Part shown: positions 9,420-18,177 of the stretch, one piece after another
Position numbering within the stretch: position 1 is the stretch's first letter
Layout of the letters: each line of letters opens with the position of its first letter
Assembly: GCF_009002475.1 (NCBI RefSeq)
Contig: NZ_AP019860.1
Span: forward strand, 8,491,547-8,555,546
Reading direction: 5' to 3'
Source: Candidatus Uabimicrobium amorphum
GTDB taxonomy: Bacteria; Planctomycetota; Uabimicrobiia; Uabimicrobiales; Uabimicrobiaceae
DNA length: 64,000 nucleotides
Position numbers and translations under genes: made by a program
The notes under the pieces: generated by a model
Database searches by the model: none
Told to the model about the DNA's origin: nothing
What the model saw: only the letters and a program-made list of their open reading frames with translations

Positions 9420-10542
9420 GTTGACCTTTCTCTTTATACCACATCTGCCATTTTGCAACATCACGCGCAAAATTTTGACGGGAAACTTCTTTTAACATAT
9501 CAAAGCTAAAGTCGGCAATTTGTTGATTGCTATCTGTTATTAGCTTGACTAACCACGGAAAATAATGAGAAAAATTCATACGAAAATTTTGCACAATACT
9601 ATCGCGAAGATTAGGAAATTTTGTCCAAATAGTAATGTAAGTGGCGACTGCTTCAGAAAAACTCTGTTGTTGTATAAGGAGGTTCGCTTTTAACCACAAA
9701 GGTTCAGCTCTATCAGGATAGAGTTGTTGCGCCGACTGCAAATATTCCATACTTTTGGAAATATTCCCCATTTGGCTTTGATTAAAACTGGCAGCTGTCA
9801 GTGCGATAAGATGATTAGAATCAATACGTAAAACCTCGGCAAATTCAAGCTGAGCATCCTGATAATTCTGTGTTTGCATCGCAATCATCCCCAACATTAA
9901 GTGTGCATCAACACTATCTTTATCAAGGTAAACCGCTTTGCGAAGCGCTGCCTTTGCTTTGTTGAAATCGCTATCCCTCACCTCAGAGGAAGTGGCAAAA
10001 TTTTCATAACTATTTTGAGCATGGGAACCTTTGAATATAAGAGCACGACTGAGAGCAATGTATGCCTTGCTTTCTTCAGGACTAAGATCTATGGCTTTTT
10101 GGTACCATTGGCGACTCTCTTCCCATTTTTTTTGAGAAAGGGCATTATCCCCCATCGAGAGTAGTAACGCATACAAACGTGGATTATTGTGGTTTTTTTC
10201 CGCCACAGAATCCAATATCTCTAGGGCCTGTGCCTTTTTGCCTTGCAGGAGTAGCACTTGCATTTTGAGAATGTGAATGTCGAGAACTTGAGCATTGAGT
10301 TCTAAGGCTTTGTCAATATAGACAATCGCTTGCTGTGGATCTTTTAGCATCACATACATTTGTGCCACGTTTAGACAATTTTCAAAGCGATCCGGTTTTT
10401 GACGGTATGCTTCAAGAAACTTTTGTAACGCTTGTTGATATTTTTGTTGGTTTGCGAGCGCAATTCCCTCGTTGTTTAAATTTTCTGTTGTTGTTGCACA
10501 TCCACAAACGAATACAACGCTACAGATTAGTAAACGTATCAT
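9400..10542 (-). CDS. TPR-repeat lipoprotein
   Basis: The N-terminus [15 protein letters not shown] is a lipoprotein signal with the acylated cysteine at residue 15. The rest is a chain of tetratricopeptide repeats, for example [37 protein letters not shown] and [20 protein letters not shown], so it is a periplasmic membrane-anchored scaffold. It is 380 residues long. It is the first gene of a two-gene unit with the ATP-grasp-like gene, which overlaps its 3' end. The partner proteins are unknown. Confidence 0.8.
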   Translation of the reverse strand: MIRLLICSVVFVCGCATTTENLNNEGIALANQQKYQQALQKFLEAYRQKPDRFENCLNVAQMYVMLKDPQQAIVYIDKALELNAQVLDIHILKMQVLLLQGKKAQALEILDSVAEKNHNNPRLYALLLSMGDNALSQKKWEESRQWYQKAIDLSPEESKAYIALSRALIFKGSHAQNSYENFATSSEVRDSDFNKAKAALRKAVYLDKDSVDAHLMLGMIAMQTQNYQDAQLEFAEVLRIDSNHLIALTAASFNQSQMGNISKSMEYLQSAQQLYPDRAEPLWLKANLLIQQQSFSEAVATYITIWTKFPNLRDSIVQNFRMNFSHYFPWLVKLITDSNQQIADFSFDMLKEVSRQNFARDVAKWQMWYKEKGQHESQKN

Positions 10543-10652
10543 AAAAATCGTTTCTGTGAATAGAAAAGGTTTTCTACGGTAAAAATTTTTGGTAGATTAT
10601 ACATAGACTACTATAGAATACAACACAAATTTATTATGACTTACGCTAATTG

Positions 10653-10732
10653 ATTGACAAAAAACGATCCCGATCCCGTTCCCGATCCCGATCCCGAAAA
10701 ATTGACAAAAAACGATCCCGTTCCCGATTCCG
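10653..10732. repeat. GATCCC/GTTCCC hexamer repeat
   Basis: Tandem CCCGAT/CCCGTT hexamers are preceded twice by the same stretch ATTGACAAAAAACGATCCCG (10653-10672 and 10701-10720), an imperfect duplication. The repeat lies in frame with the helicase gene and would encode DP/VP dipeptides, but I treat it as non-coding leader. Confidence 0.7.
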
Positions 10733-10755
10733 TTTATTCGCTTTTATGGTGCTTC

Positions 10756-12132
10756 ATGATAACAATTTCTTTCTACCAAGGTACATTGTCCATTGTGGTA
10801 AATTCAGACAATTCATTTGTCGTTCAGTCAATTCCTGGTTGTAAGTGGGATCACCGTACACAGTGCTTTCGACTTCCGGCATTCAAATACCACGAGCTGA
10901 TTACGGTGTTATACAACAAGGAAATCCCCTACAAAGACGAGGCACGCCTCTACGAAATTTTGCAAATGGATCACCAACTAGATCGCGAACCATTTCATCA
11001 TCAAAAACAAGCCATTGCATCATGGAATAAATTTCGCAAACGTGGCTATGTCGTTTTACCTACGGGAACAGGAAAGTCATTTGTCGCTATTTTGGCAATG
11101 CTCGAATCTAAACGTAGTACTGCAATTGTGGTACCAACCATCGATTTAATGCATCAATGGTACGACAATGTCAAAAATTTCTTTCCCAACATTCCCATAG
11201 GACTCATCGGTGGTGGAAATTACCAACCCGCATCTATTACAATTACCACCTATGATTCCGCCTATATTCATTTTGACAAAATAGGCAATTTATTCGGCCT
11301 AGTTATTTTTGACGAATGTCATCATTTACCAGGTCGCACCTATCGCCTAGGCGCTGAATTTATTTTAGCCCCATATCGTCTGGGTTTAAGTGCCACTCCT
11401 GAAAGATTAGATGGCGGACATAATGACTTGAACTACCTCATTGGCCCATGTGTGTTTCGCAAAGAAATTAATGAAATGGCCGGACCATATCTCGCCGACT
11501 ACAATGTTGTCCAAGTTACCGCGCGACTTTCCGCCGAAGAAAGAAAAGAGTATCAAAAGAATCGTTCATTATATGTGACTTTTCTACGACGTAATTATCT
11601 ACAAATGGGAAGAAACGGCTGGCAAAAATTCATCCAGGTATCGCATCGTACCGAAGAAGGACGCCGTGCATTTATTGCATATCGCAAACAAAAACAAATT
11701 GCCCAAGCAACACCCTCCAAACTAAAAACCTTAGAATACTTAATTCGCAAACATCACAATGAACGCCTATTGATTTTTACCCATGACAATGCCACAGCCT
11801 ACAAAATTTCCTTGCGTTTTCTGGTTCCCGTCATCACTCACCAAACCAAAATAAAAGAGCGCAAAGATATTTTAAAAAAGTATAGTGAGGGGGTTTACAG
11901 TATCATCGTCACCTCAAAGGTACTCAATGAAGGAGTGGATATTCCTTCGGCAAGTATTGGAATTATTCTTTCGGGAAGTGCAAGCGTCCGCGAACACGTT
12001 CAACGGCTAGGACGTATTTTACGTAAACACGGTGATAAAAAAGCGACACTTTATGAGGTGGTAACAGAAGGGACATCAGAAGAATCGGTGAGCCAAAGAA
12101 GACGTGAACACAATGCGTATAAGCGGGAGTAG
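10756..12132 (+). CDS. XPB/SSL2-type superfamily 2 DNA helicase
   Basis: ATP-dependent DNA translocase of the XPB (ERCC3-like) group. Motifs in order: Walker A LPTGTGKS, motif II FDECHH, motif III LGLSATPER, motif V TSKVLNEGVDIP, and motif VI HVQRLGRILRKHG with arginine fingers. A short N-terminal domain (IPGCKWDHRTQCFRLPAFKY) matches the damage-recognition-like region of archaeal and bacterial XPB. The frame runs back to 10654 through the hexamer repeat. I prefer the ATG at 10756 because the family-like sequence begins there, though no clear ribosome site is seen. Archaeal XPB is often paired with the Bax1 nuclease; none lies here. It ends 12 bases before repeat copy 2. Confidence 0.82.
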   Translation: MITISFYQGTLSIVVNSDNSFVVQSIPGCKWDHRTQCFRLPAFKYHELITVLYNKEIPYKDEARLYEILQMDHQLDREPFHHQKQAIASWNKFRKRGYVVLPTGTGKSFVAILAMLESKRSTAIVVPTIDLMHQWYDNVKNFFPNIPIGLIGGGNYQPASITITTYDSAYIHFDKIGNLFGLVIFDECHHLPGRTYRLGAEFILAPYRLGLSATPERLDGGHNDLNYLIGPCVFRKEINEMAGPYLADYNVVQVTARLSAEERKEYQKNRSLYVTFLRRNYLQMGRNGWQKFIQVSHRTEEGRRAFIAYRKQKQIAQATPSKLKTLEYLIRKHHNERLLIFTHDNATAYKISLRFLVPVITHQTKIKERKDILKKYSEGVYSIIVTSKVLNEGVDIPSASIGIILSGSASVREHVQRLGRILRKHGDKKATLYEVVTEGTSEESVSQRRREHNAYKRE

Positions 12133-12144
12133 GTTAGAGTTAGA

Positions 12145-12493
12145 GATTCTTTCTCCGGATTGGTGCCCTCACGGTTAGAGATTTTTTCTCCGGATTGGTG
12201 CCCTCACCATCGAATTAGCAGTTACAGCTGCGCTGTAAGCTGCTATTCTCATACCTCTCCCACAGGGAGAGGTGTAATGCTTCTCTTTTGGTAAAAACAA
12301 AATTCGCTTGAGTTGCGGATCAAAAGTAGTGATGTAATAGACTCTTTTGATTGATATTGTACTGTGATAGCACTAAAGAAAACAAATGGAATCAAATTTA
12401 GACGCGTTACGCCTCTCCCGTGGGAGAGGCATGAGAATTAAGGCTTTTAGCGAAGCTAAAACCTTAAATTCGATGGTGAGGGCACCAATCCGG
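12145..12493. repeat. Palindromic repeat element, copy 2 (inverted relative to copy 1)
   Basis: Read on the minus strand this matches copy 1 module by module: GGTGCCCTCACCATCGAA, the AAGGTTTTAGC hairpin, CCTCTCCCACGGGAGAGG, a spacer containing ATTTTGTTTTTACCAAAAG, then the inverted arm. The spacer is more diverged than the arms. It flanks the helicase gene immediately after its stop. Confidence 0.8.
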
Positions 12494-12692
12494 AGATAGA
12501 ACACCTAAACTTAAACGAACCCCAAAATTACGGGTGAGGGCACCAATCCGGAAAAGAATCTCTAACCGTGAGGGCACCAATCCGGAGATAGAACACCTAA
12601 ACTTAAACGAACCCCAAAATTACGGGTGAGGGCACCAATCCGGAAAAGAATCTCTAACCGTGAGGGCACCAATCCGGAGAAAGAATCTCTCA
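12476..12692. repeat. 92-bp tandem repeat
   Basis: GTGAGGGCACCAATCCGGAG begins at 12476, 12568 and 12660, giving two full 92-base units and a partial third. Each unit itself contains two copies of the GTGAGGGCACCAATCCGGA end motif of the palindromic element. It looks like end-module amplification beside copy 2. Confidence 0.8.
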
Positions 12693-12717
12693 TCTCAACA
12701 CCAACCCAAACAACAGC

Positions 12718-13245
12718 TTAAAAATCTTTAAATTGGTCGAACAAATTGTCGAGATCTTTTGGTAGAGAACGCTGAATGAGTACGGAAACGTAAATGAGCA
12801 ATGATAATTGCCATGCCTCTGTATTTCCGACGAGTAAAGCCGTTTCGATATCTTCTTTACGTTCTAAATCATTACCAAAATGCGCGATGGCACTGTCGAC
12901 ATTACCTTCAAATACATCGATGGTCGAAATCTCATTTTGATATTTTAAAGACGGATACTGAATCCCTCTTATAATCAAAAATGAGCGTACACTATCGTCG
13001 TTTACTCCTAGTTCATCCTGAAAATCAAAACCAAAAAACTGTGGTAGATTTTTTGGTAAAATAATGGCGGGCTTATCAACGATTATTTTACCAGTTCTTA
13101 CCACAGTGTCCCCAGTGTTTACCAAGGAAGGTGCCAAAAATATATAACTTAGAGTTGTTGCTTCTGTATTTGATAGTCGTTGTAGTCGCGAACGGATAAT
13201 GCGTGTTTCTTTTGCGGCCTTTTGCCATTTTTCTTCTAAACTCAT
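12718..13245 (-). CDS. Hypothetical protein
   Basis: 175 residues, soluble, acidic overall, with no signal peptide or membrane segment and no motif I recognise. AGGAAAAAGG precedes the ATG at a good distance, so the start is well supported. A charged N-terminal helix (MSLEEKWQKAAKETRIIRSR) is followed by a mixed alpha/beta sequence ending in DLDNLFDQFKDF. It lies between the 92-bp tandem repeat and a small membrane protein on the same strand. Function unknown. Confidence 0.6.
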   Translation of the reverse strand: MSLEEKWQKAAKETRIIRSRLQRLSNTEATTLSYIFLAPSLVNTGDTVVRTGKIIVDKPAIILPKNLPQFFGFDFQDELGVNDDSVRSFLIIRGIQYPSLKYQNEISTIDVFEGNVDSAIAHFGNDLERKEDIETALLVGNTEAWQLSLLIYVSVLIQRSLPKDLDNLFDQFKDF

Positions 13246-13359
13246 ACCTTTTTCCTCACATATAGTCCGTCTTGATTTTAGGTATTATACTACGAAATTA
13301 CATTATAAATATCTAGATGTTTTTGTATAAGGAAACAAAGAAGACAAAATGGCAATTTA

Positions 13360-13725
13360 CTATCCCGCATATGGTAGAATGGAAATATAAAATCCAGCAG
13401 CGTGAATGATGAATGCTGTAAAAATAGACGCAAAACAGGTAACAAGAACCTCTTTTATGTTACAAGACTTTAATGTACAAAAAATACCAGAGACAACTGG
13501 ACAGACAATAACATAAGGTACAGCAATAATTAGCAAAAAAGATGTGGGCAAGATGCTCAGCTTTTGTTGCAATGCAATAGCAGGTGCAGACAAAGTGATA
13601 AAAAAATACAGTGGATTATATGTGGCATCCATTGCGAAACCTACGATAAAAAGAAGCATAATGGATACCAATGCTACCTGAAGAATAAACAGTAAAGATA
13701 TATTACTTTTTTCTTGCGTTGTCAT
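13360..13725 (-). CDS. Small integral membrane protein
   Basis: 121 residues with three to four hydrophobic segments (about 9-30, 38-50, 60-82 and 95-118), so it is an inner-membrane protein. No family recognised. AGAGGT stands before the ATG. It follows the DHH phosphoesterase gene on the same strand, 38 bases away, and may be co-transcribed with it. Two Cys in the third loop (VSGIFCTLKSCN) are the only notable residues. Confidence 0.55.
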   Translation of the reverse strand: MTTQEKSNISLLFILQVALVSIMLLFIVGFAMDATYNPLYFFITLSAPAIALQQKLSILPTSFLLIIAVPYVIVCPVVSGIFCTLKSCNIKEVLVTCFASIFTAFIIHAAGFYISILPYAG

Positions 13726-13763
13726 ATTTACCTCTTGTCTAGCGTTGTATGAAACTGTACGGG

Positions 13764-14855
13764 TTATTCGCTATCACAAATGCGAAATACTTTGGTCATA
13801 ATAATTTTGCGATATGTTTCCCATGCCTCTTTTTTCAAATCCGCAGGAAGGGAATCGATGGCAAGAATTCCCATCGGGATTTTCGCTGCTCCTGCTCCCA
13901 GTTTTCCTCCGGCATAGTCGCGGCCAAAAACTTTTTTACAAAAAGAATTTACATCAACCGCCGGATTGCTACTGCGAATGCTCGCTTCAACATAATTGTC
14001 GACGACAGCAAATATAATAGCGGTAGAGATACCTTCCATACGTACGCGCTCATCAGCAAGCATCGGTAGACAATCGCGCCTTGCTGCGGTGATAATCCCT
14101 ATTCCTGCAACGAAAAAAGATCCCTTGGTAATACTGTTGCCTTCTTCTTCTAAAACGCGACGAATATCAAAATAATATGCCGGCAGTTGATAATTGATTA
14201 TCGGTTCGAGTTCCGAACGAGAGACGTATTTTACTAGGTGTTGATAAGCATCGAAATCTAAATCCGTCACGCTTTCCGACATCAAGTCCAATGTGTCAGT
14301 TTTCACTCCAAACAACATTGCGGTGACTGCTTTGGACAATAGACCATCGTCGTCTTGGGAAAAGTCTATTTCTGCTTCAAGCAGATAGCTAAGTACGATA
14401 GAGCAACACGACCCTACTTGACGAATATCCACAAAATCTGAATCGTTGTAATTCACTTTGTGATGATCGATCACTGCCGTCATATTCAACTCTTTACACC
14501 ATCTTTCCCTGGGAACATGGTCTACGCACACAAATTTATCGTACACTTCGTCAAGTGGGGGATGATCACTACCAAAAACTTCATCTTTGTTGAGAAAGTG
14601 AATGTTGAGAACATTGAGCAGTGTTTTATTTTGCGGATGTGATACTTGACCTTCATATATAAGGTCACATACAGCGCCACAGGTTCGCTGTATAAATAAA
14701 TTCATTCCCAGTCCGGCCCCAATAGAATCAGGGTCGGGATTACCGATAAAAATTGCCACTTTTTTAACTTTTTCTGTGAAAATTTTTTGCAATTGCTGAG
14801 TTTTCGTCGTCGATTTTGTCGCGATCTTGTTAGTTTTTCCGTTTTTTGTTGTCAT
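13764..14855 (-). CDS. DHH-family phosphoesterase (NrnA/RecJ-like fold)
   Basis: Manganese-dependent phosphoesterase of the DHH superfamily, which includes nano-RNases, pAp phosphatases and cyclic-dinucleotide phosphodiesterases. Motif I NPDPDSIGAGLGM, the CVDH strand, the signature VIDHHKVNY, and a DHHA1-type C-terminal motif GGKLGAGAA (in place of the usual GGGH) are all present. At 363 residues it has no membrane part. AGGAC precedes the ATG. It is the third gene of a probable priA-trm112-like-dhh run, 12 bases after the small gene. The exact substrate cannot be told from sequence. Confidence 0.8.
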   Translation of the reverse strand: MTTKNGKTNKIATKSTTKTQQLQKIFTEKVKKVAIFIGNPDPDSIGAGLGMNLFIQRTCGAVCDLIYEGQVSHPQNKTLLNVLNIHFLNKDEVFGSDHPPLDEVYDKFVCVDHVPRERWCKELNMTAVIDHHKVNYNDSDFVDIRQVGSCCSIVLSYLLEAEIDFSQDDDGLLSKAVTAMLFGVKTDTLDLMSESVTDLDFDAYQHLVKYVSRSELEPIINYQLPAYYFDIRRVLEEEGNSITKGSFFVAGIGIITAARRDCLPMLADERVRMEGISTAIIFAVVDNYVEASIRSSNPAVDVNSFCKKVFGRDYAGGKLGAGAAKIPMGILAIDSLPADLKKEAWETYRKIIMTKVFRICDSE

Positions 14856-14867
14856 AGTATTGTCCTA

Positions 14868-15032
14868 TTATTTTACGTTGTCGATTGCTTTTTCTGGCAA
14901 GAGAATGATGATTTCGTCTTCAATCGGGTATATTTTGTTACAACTCTCACACAATAATCCTTTAGAGTGCTCGATTAGCTTTTCGTCACACACAGTGCAC
15001 GATAGTAAATGAAGAATTTTTTTTGTTAACAT
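14868..15032 (-). CDS. Trm112/UPF0434-like zinc-ribbon protein
   Basis: A 54-residue ORF easily missed because of its length. The sequence starts MLTKKILHLLSCTVCDEKL and has a second cysteine pair in LLCESCNKIYPIEDEIIILL. This is the Trm112/YcaR pattern: CxxC, about 15 residues, CxxC, then YPI-(D/E)-(G/E)-I-P/I-x-LL. Family members bind zinc and act as small partner or stabiliser proteins of methyltransferases and other enzymes. It sits 9 bases after the priA stop and 12 bases before the DHH gene, so it is almost surely in that operon. No strong Shine-Dalgarno is seen, which suggests coupling to priA. Confidence 0.75.
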   Translation of the reverse strand: MLTKKILHLLSCTVCDEKLIEHSKGLLCESCNKIYPIEDEIIILLPEKAIDNVK

Positions 15033-15041
15033 AGTGTTTAC

Positions 15042-17252
15042 TCATACAAGTGATATTGGATCTACATCAAGAGATACCCGTAATGATTTGTGACTATCTT
15101 CCATAATACGGTCTAGAAACACCGAAAAATGCATAGATAGTTGTACACTTTGACATTTAATAATGAGATGATGGCGATAGCGATTTTTTATGCGATCTAT
15201 GGGAGCAGGGGCGGGCCCTAATATCTGTATATTTTTCGCGTATTTATCTTGACGTAAACAACGAGAAATTCGTAAGGATTCATCGATAACAAGTTGCTCT
15301 TTTTCTCCTTGAATGAGAACGCGTAGTAGTTTGGCAAAAGGCGGATAGCCAATGTCCTTGCGTTGCCCCATCTCATACTTTAAAAAAGAATGATAGTCCT
15401 GGTGAATAGCAGTCTGGATCGCATAATGATCGGGATGATACGTTTGCACGATCACTTTTCCCGCTACTTCTCCACGCCCAGAACGCCCCGCCACTTGGAC
15501 AATCAGTTGAAAAGTCCGCTCTGCTGCACGAAAATCAGGCACTTGAAGTGCTGTGTCTGCAGAAATAATGCCAACTAAGGTCACGTTGGGAAAATCTAAA
15601 CCTTTTGCGATCATTTGTGTTCCAAGAAGAATATCAATTTCCCCCTTACCAAATCGCGACAGGACGTCTTCATACTTACCTTTTCCGACCATAGTGTCAC
15701 TATCCATACGTACAATGTTATTTTCTGGAAAAATTTTTTTCAACATCATTTCTATTTTTTGGGTTCCTGCCCCTGCGTATAAAATCGCTGGACAAGAACA
15801 TACGGGACAACTCTTTGGCGGTATATAGTCATAATTACAATAGTGACAAATAGCGGTGTGATGTTTCTTATGGTATGTCAAGGCAATGTTACAATTATCG
15901 CACTTGGCATTATAGCCACACTGTGGACAAGTCAAGCTTGTGGCAAAACCACGACGATTTAAAAACAAAATCGCTTGTTGTCCTTTGTCAAGAGCCGCTC
16001 GTAAATCATTAAGTAGAATGCGCGAAAAATATACGAACTTTTTGTGATCACGGCACTCCTCCTTCATGTCAATAACACTGACATGCGGAAGTTTTTTGTC
16101 ACCAACGCGTTGGTGCAAAGCAAATAGATTGTATTTGTCGGTATCTGTGTTGTAATAACTCTCCAATGCCGGTGTCGCCGATCCTAAAATAATAGGTATA
16201 TCGCTAATTTGTGCTCTTTTCACCGCAGAGTCTCGTGCATTATAGCGGGGTGTATTTTGTTGTTTGAAGGAGGGTTCGTGTTCTTCATCGACAACGATGA
16301 GTCCTAAATTACTTACCGGCGCAAACAATGCTGACCTTGGACCAATGATAACGTCGGCTTTATTTTGCAAAATGTTTTGCCACTGAAAATTGCGTTGGGC
16401 ATTGGTAAGTTCACTATGCAATACCGCAACATTGGCAAAACGTTGTTTAAAACGCGTTACGGTTTGTGGTGTTAAGGCAATTTCGGGTACTAATACAATA
16501 GCGGCACGTTTGTTGTCCACCACCTCTTCAATGCAACGCATGTATATTTCTGTTTTGCCGCTGCCAGTAACGCCATGTACTAAAGCAGGAAAAAAGCGTT
16601 GTTCACGCATAACAGGTAATAAGTTGTTCACAATAGATTGCTGTTCACGACTGAGCTGTGGTTTTTCTACTTTTTCAACCTCTATCTCGTCAAAGGGATT
16701 GATATTTTGTTCCTCAAAACGCTCGCATAGTAGTTCTTTTTTCAGTAGCGTTTTTATCGCAGAACGACTTATACCGAGTCGATTGCAGATAGACTTGGCC
16801 GTGAGTTCACCATCAAATTCTCGCACAAGCTTTAGTACACGGGCCTGTAGGGGAAATTTCGTTTGCAGCTGCTCTATTTGCTGCTCTATTTCTTCATGAG
16901 CAGCAATTTGTAAATACGCGATGGTTTTACTATAACTTTTTTGCTGCAAAAAACTAGGAACCATCGTTTCCAGAGCTTCTCCGAGAGAGCATCTATAATA
17001 TTGAGACATCCATTTGGCCAGTTCGAGCATTGCACAATCGATTACCGGTTTCGTGTCGATGACTTCGTGAATGCTTTTGATACGAAATTTTGTATTTTCG
17101 ATTTGTGCAACAGTTTCAATGCAGACCCCTATTTGCGTACGGCGGCCAAAGGGGACTTTTACGCGCATACCTGTTTCTAAGGTACAGTCTTCGGGAATAC
17201 TATATGAAAACAATTGTTTTAATGGTAAGGGGAGAGCGACTTGAGCATACAT
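15042..17252 (-). CDS. priA: Primosomal replication-restart helicase PriA
   Basis: 3'-to-5' DNA helicase that reloads the replisome at abandoned forks. The N-terminal DNA-binding domain starts MYAQVALPLPLKQLFSY. The helicase core has Walker A GVTGSGKTE, motif II DEEH, and motif VI-type QVAGRSGRGE. The zinc domain has its cysteines in CPQCGYNAKCDNC and CHYCNYDYIPPKSCPVC. Its 736 residues are full length. GGAG lies 8 bases before the ATG. It is the first gene of a run with the Trm112-like and DHH genes. Confidence 0.96.
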   Translation of the reverse strand: MYAQVALPLPLKQLFSYSIPEDCTLETGMRVKVPFGRRTQIGVCIETVAQIENTKFRIKSIHEVIDTKPVIDCAMLELAKWMSQYYRCSLGEALETMVPSFLQQKSYSKTIAYLQIAAHEEIEQQIEQLQTKFPLQARVLKLVREFDGELTAKSICNRLGISRSAIKTLLKKELLCERFEEQNINPFDEIEVEKVEKPQLSREQQSIVNNLLPVMREQRFFPALVHGVTGSGKTEIYMRCIEEVVDNKRAAIVLVPEIALTPQTVTRFKQRFANVAVLHSELTNAQRNFQWQNILQNKADVIIGPRSALFAPVSNLGLIVVDEEHEPSFKQQNTPRYNARDSAVKRAQISDIPIILGSATPALESYYNTDTDKYNLFALHQRVGDKKLPHVSVIDMKEECRDHKKFVYFSRILLNDLRAALDKGQQAILFLNRRGFATSLTCPQCGYNAKCDNCNIALTYHKKHHTAICHYCNYDYIPPKSCPVCSCPAILYAGAGTQKIEMMLKKIFPENNIVRMDSDTMVGKGKYEDVLSRFGKGEIDILLGTQMIAKGLDFPNVTLVGIISADTALQVPDFRAAERTFQLIVQVAGRSGRGEVAGKVIVQTYHPDHYAIQTAIHQDYHSFLKYEMGQRKDIGYPPFAKLLRVLIQGEKEQLVIDESLRISRCLRQDKYAKNIQILGPAPAPIDRIKNRYRHHLIIKCQSVQLSMHFSVFLDRIMEDSHKSLRVSLDVDPISLV

Positions 17253-17433
17253 GCGTATTCTCCTACACAGTTTCTCTATATCAGAAAGAATATAATAGCA
17301 AGGAGGCCAAGGGTTATAGCGAAAAGTTTACACCCCTTTACAAAAGAAACGGTGATGTCGACTTCTGAAGTAAAGGCGGAGCACATACATATTATATAGC
17401 ACAAATATATCATTGTCAGAAATTTTAGAGAAA

Positions 17434-17799
17434 TCATCGTGAAACTTTACTGAGTGTAAAATATATTTTGGAGAATAACAGTATATTGAGTAGCGATGAT
17501 ACTGCTATGCACAAAAAACCAAGCTGAATCACATCAGGCGAAGATACTAGTTGTGGAGTGCTAGTCGCAAAATTGACAAAAAGTATTCCAGGAAGTCCGA
17601 TGACAAAATTCAAAACATAGTAGAAACGATGTTTGTGTAAAAAATATGTGGAGAAATCCAGCATGCAAATTCCCAAAAAATATGTTGGAACAATTAGGAG
17701 AAATAGTATGCCGCTTTTTAGTCGTTGTTGTACAAACCAATAACCACTTCCTGGAAGTAACCAGGATAAAACAAGTACCAATAGTTTTTTTGTGTCCAT
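17434..17799 (-). CDS. DUF6677-like small membrane protein
   Basis: About 121 residues with four hydrophobic segments. The start (MDTKKLLVLVLSWLLPGSGYWFVQQRLKSGILF) follows the TM2/DUF6677 pattern of a first helix, a PG-(S/A)-G-Y/H turn, and a second helix entered by K/R-G. From memory, DUF6677 occurs mainly in Planctomycetota; function unknown. The frame runs to a TTG at 17805, but the ATG at 17799 is the more natural start. It stands between rpmA and priA on the minus strand, after the rpmA terminator. Confidence 0.55.
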   Translation of the reverse strand: MDTKKLLVLVLSWLLPGSGYWFVQQRLKSGILFLLIVPTYFLGICMLDFSTYFLHKHRFYYVLNFVIGLPGILFVNFATSTPQLVSSPDVIQLGFLCIAVSSLLNILLFSKIYFTLSKVSR

Positions 17800-17882
17800 A
17801 TACAAATCTTCTATGAAGGCGCTGCGGTATTTTTGAAAGTAGTTTTGGTGAGAAAGTTGGTGGTTATATTTGCGATGGAGGA

Positions 17883-17917
17883 AAATAATAGAGAGATGGT
17901 AGTACTCTCTATTATTT
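17883..17917 (-). terminator. Terminator of the rplU-rpmA operon
   Basis: A perfect 13-bp stem (AAATAATAGAGAG with CTCTCTATTATTT) and 9-base loop, 11 bases past the rpmA stop. On the minus strand the stem itself ends in TTATTTT. Confidence 0.75.
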
Positions 17918-17928
17918 AGGTTGTCTTA

Positions 17929-18174
17929 CTATTCTGCAGGTAAAACACTGATAACTCTGTTTCTCTCAAATTTTACCTTGCCACCGATAAGACTATAAAT
18001 AGTGTAATCATTTCCCAGGCCAACATTAACTCCTGGTTTGAAACGTGTTCCGCATTGGCGAACGATAATGGTTCCAGGCTTTACGTTTTCTCCGCCGTAT
18101 TTTTTGATACCGCGGAATTGTGCGTTACTATCTCTACCGTTACGTGAAGCACCTTGTCCCTTCTTATGAGCCAT
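17929..18174 (-). CDS. rpmA: 50S ribosomal protein L27
   Basis: Ribosomal large-subunit protein whose N-terminal tail reaches the peptidyl-transferase centre. The 81-residue sequence begins [20 protein letters not shown] and continues with the conserved [17 protein letters not shown]. There is no cleavable N-terminal extension of the Firmicutes type. It starts 3 bases after the rplU stop with AAAGGGG as ribosome site inside the end of rplU, the universal rplU-rpmA order. Confidence 0.98.
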   Translation of the reverse strand: MAHKKGQGASRNGRDSNAQFRGIKKYGGENVKPGTIIVRQCGTRFKPGVNVGLGNDYTIYSLIGGKVKFERNRVISVLPAE

Positions 18175-18177
18175 GTG

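Noticed and set aside
10654-10755. N-terminal extension of the helicase (DP/VP-rich)
   Set aside because: It is encoded by the hexamer repeat, has no ribosome site and is not family-like; the ATG at 10756 is preferred.
7601-12692. CRISPR array
   Set aside because: The CCGGATTGGTGCCCTCA copies are unevenly spaced, occur in both orientations and have no spacer-like unique units; no cas genes are near.
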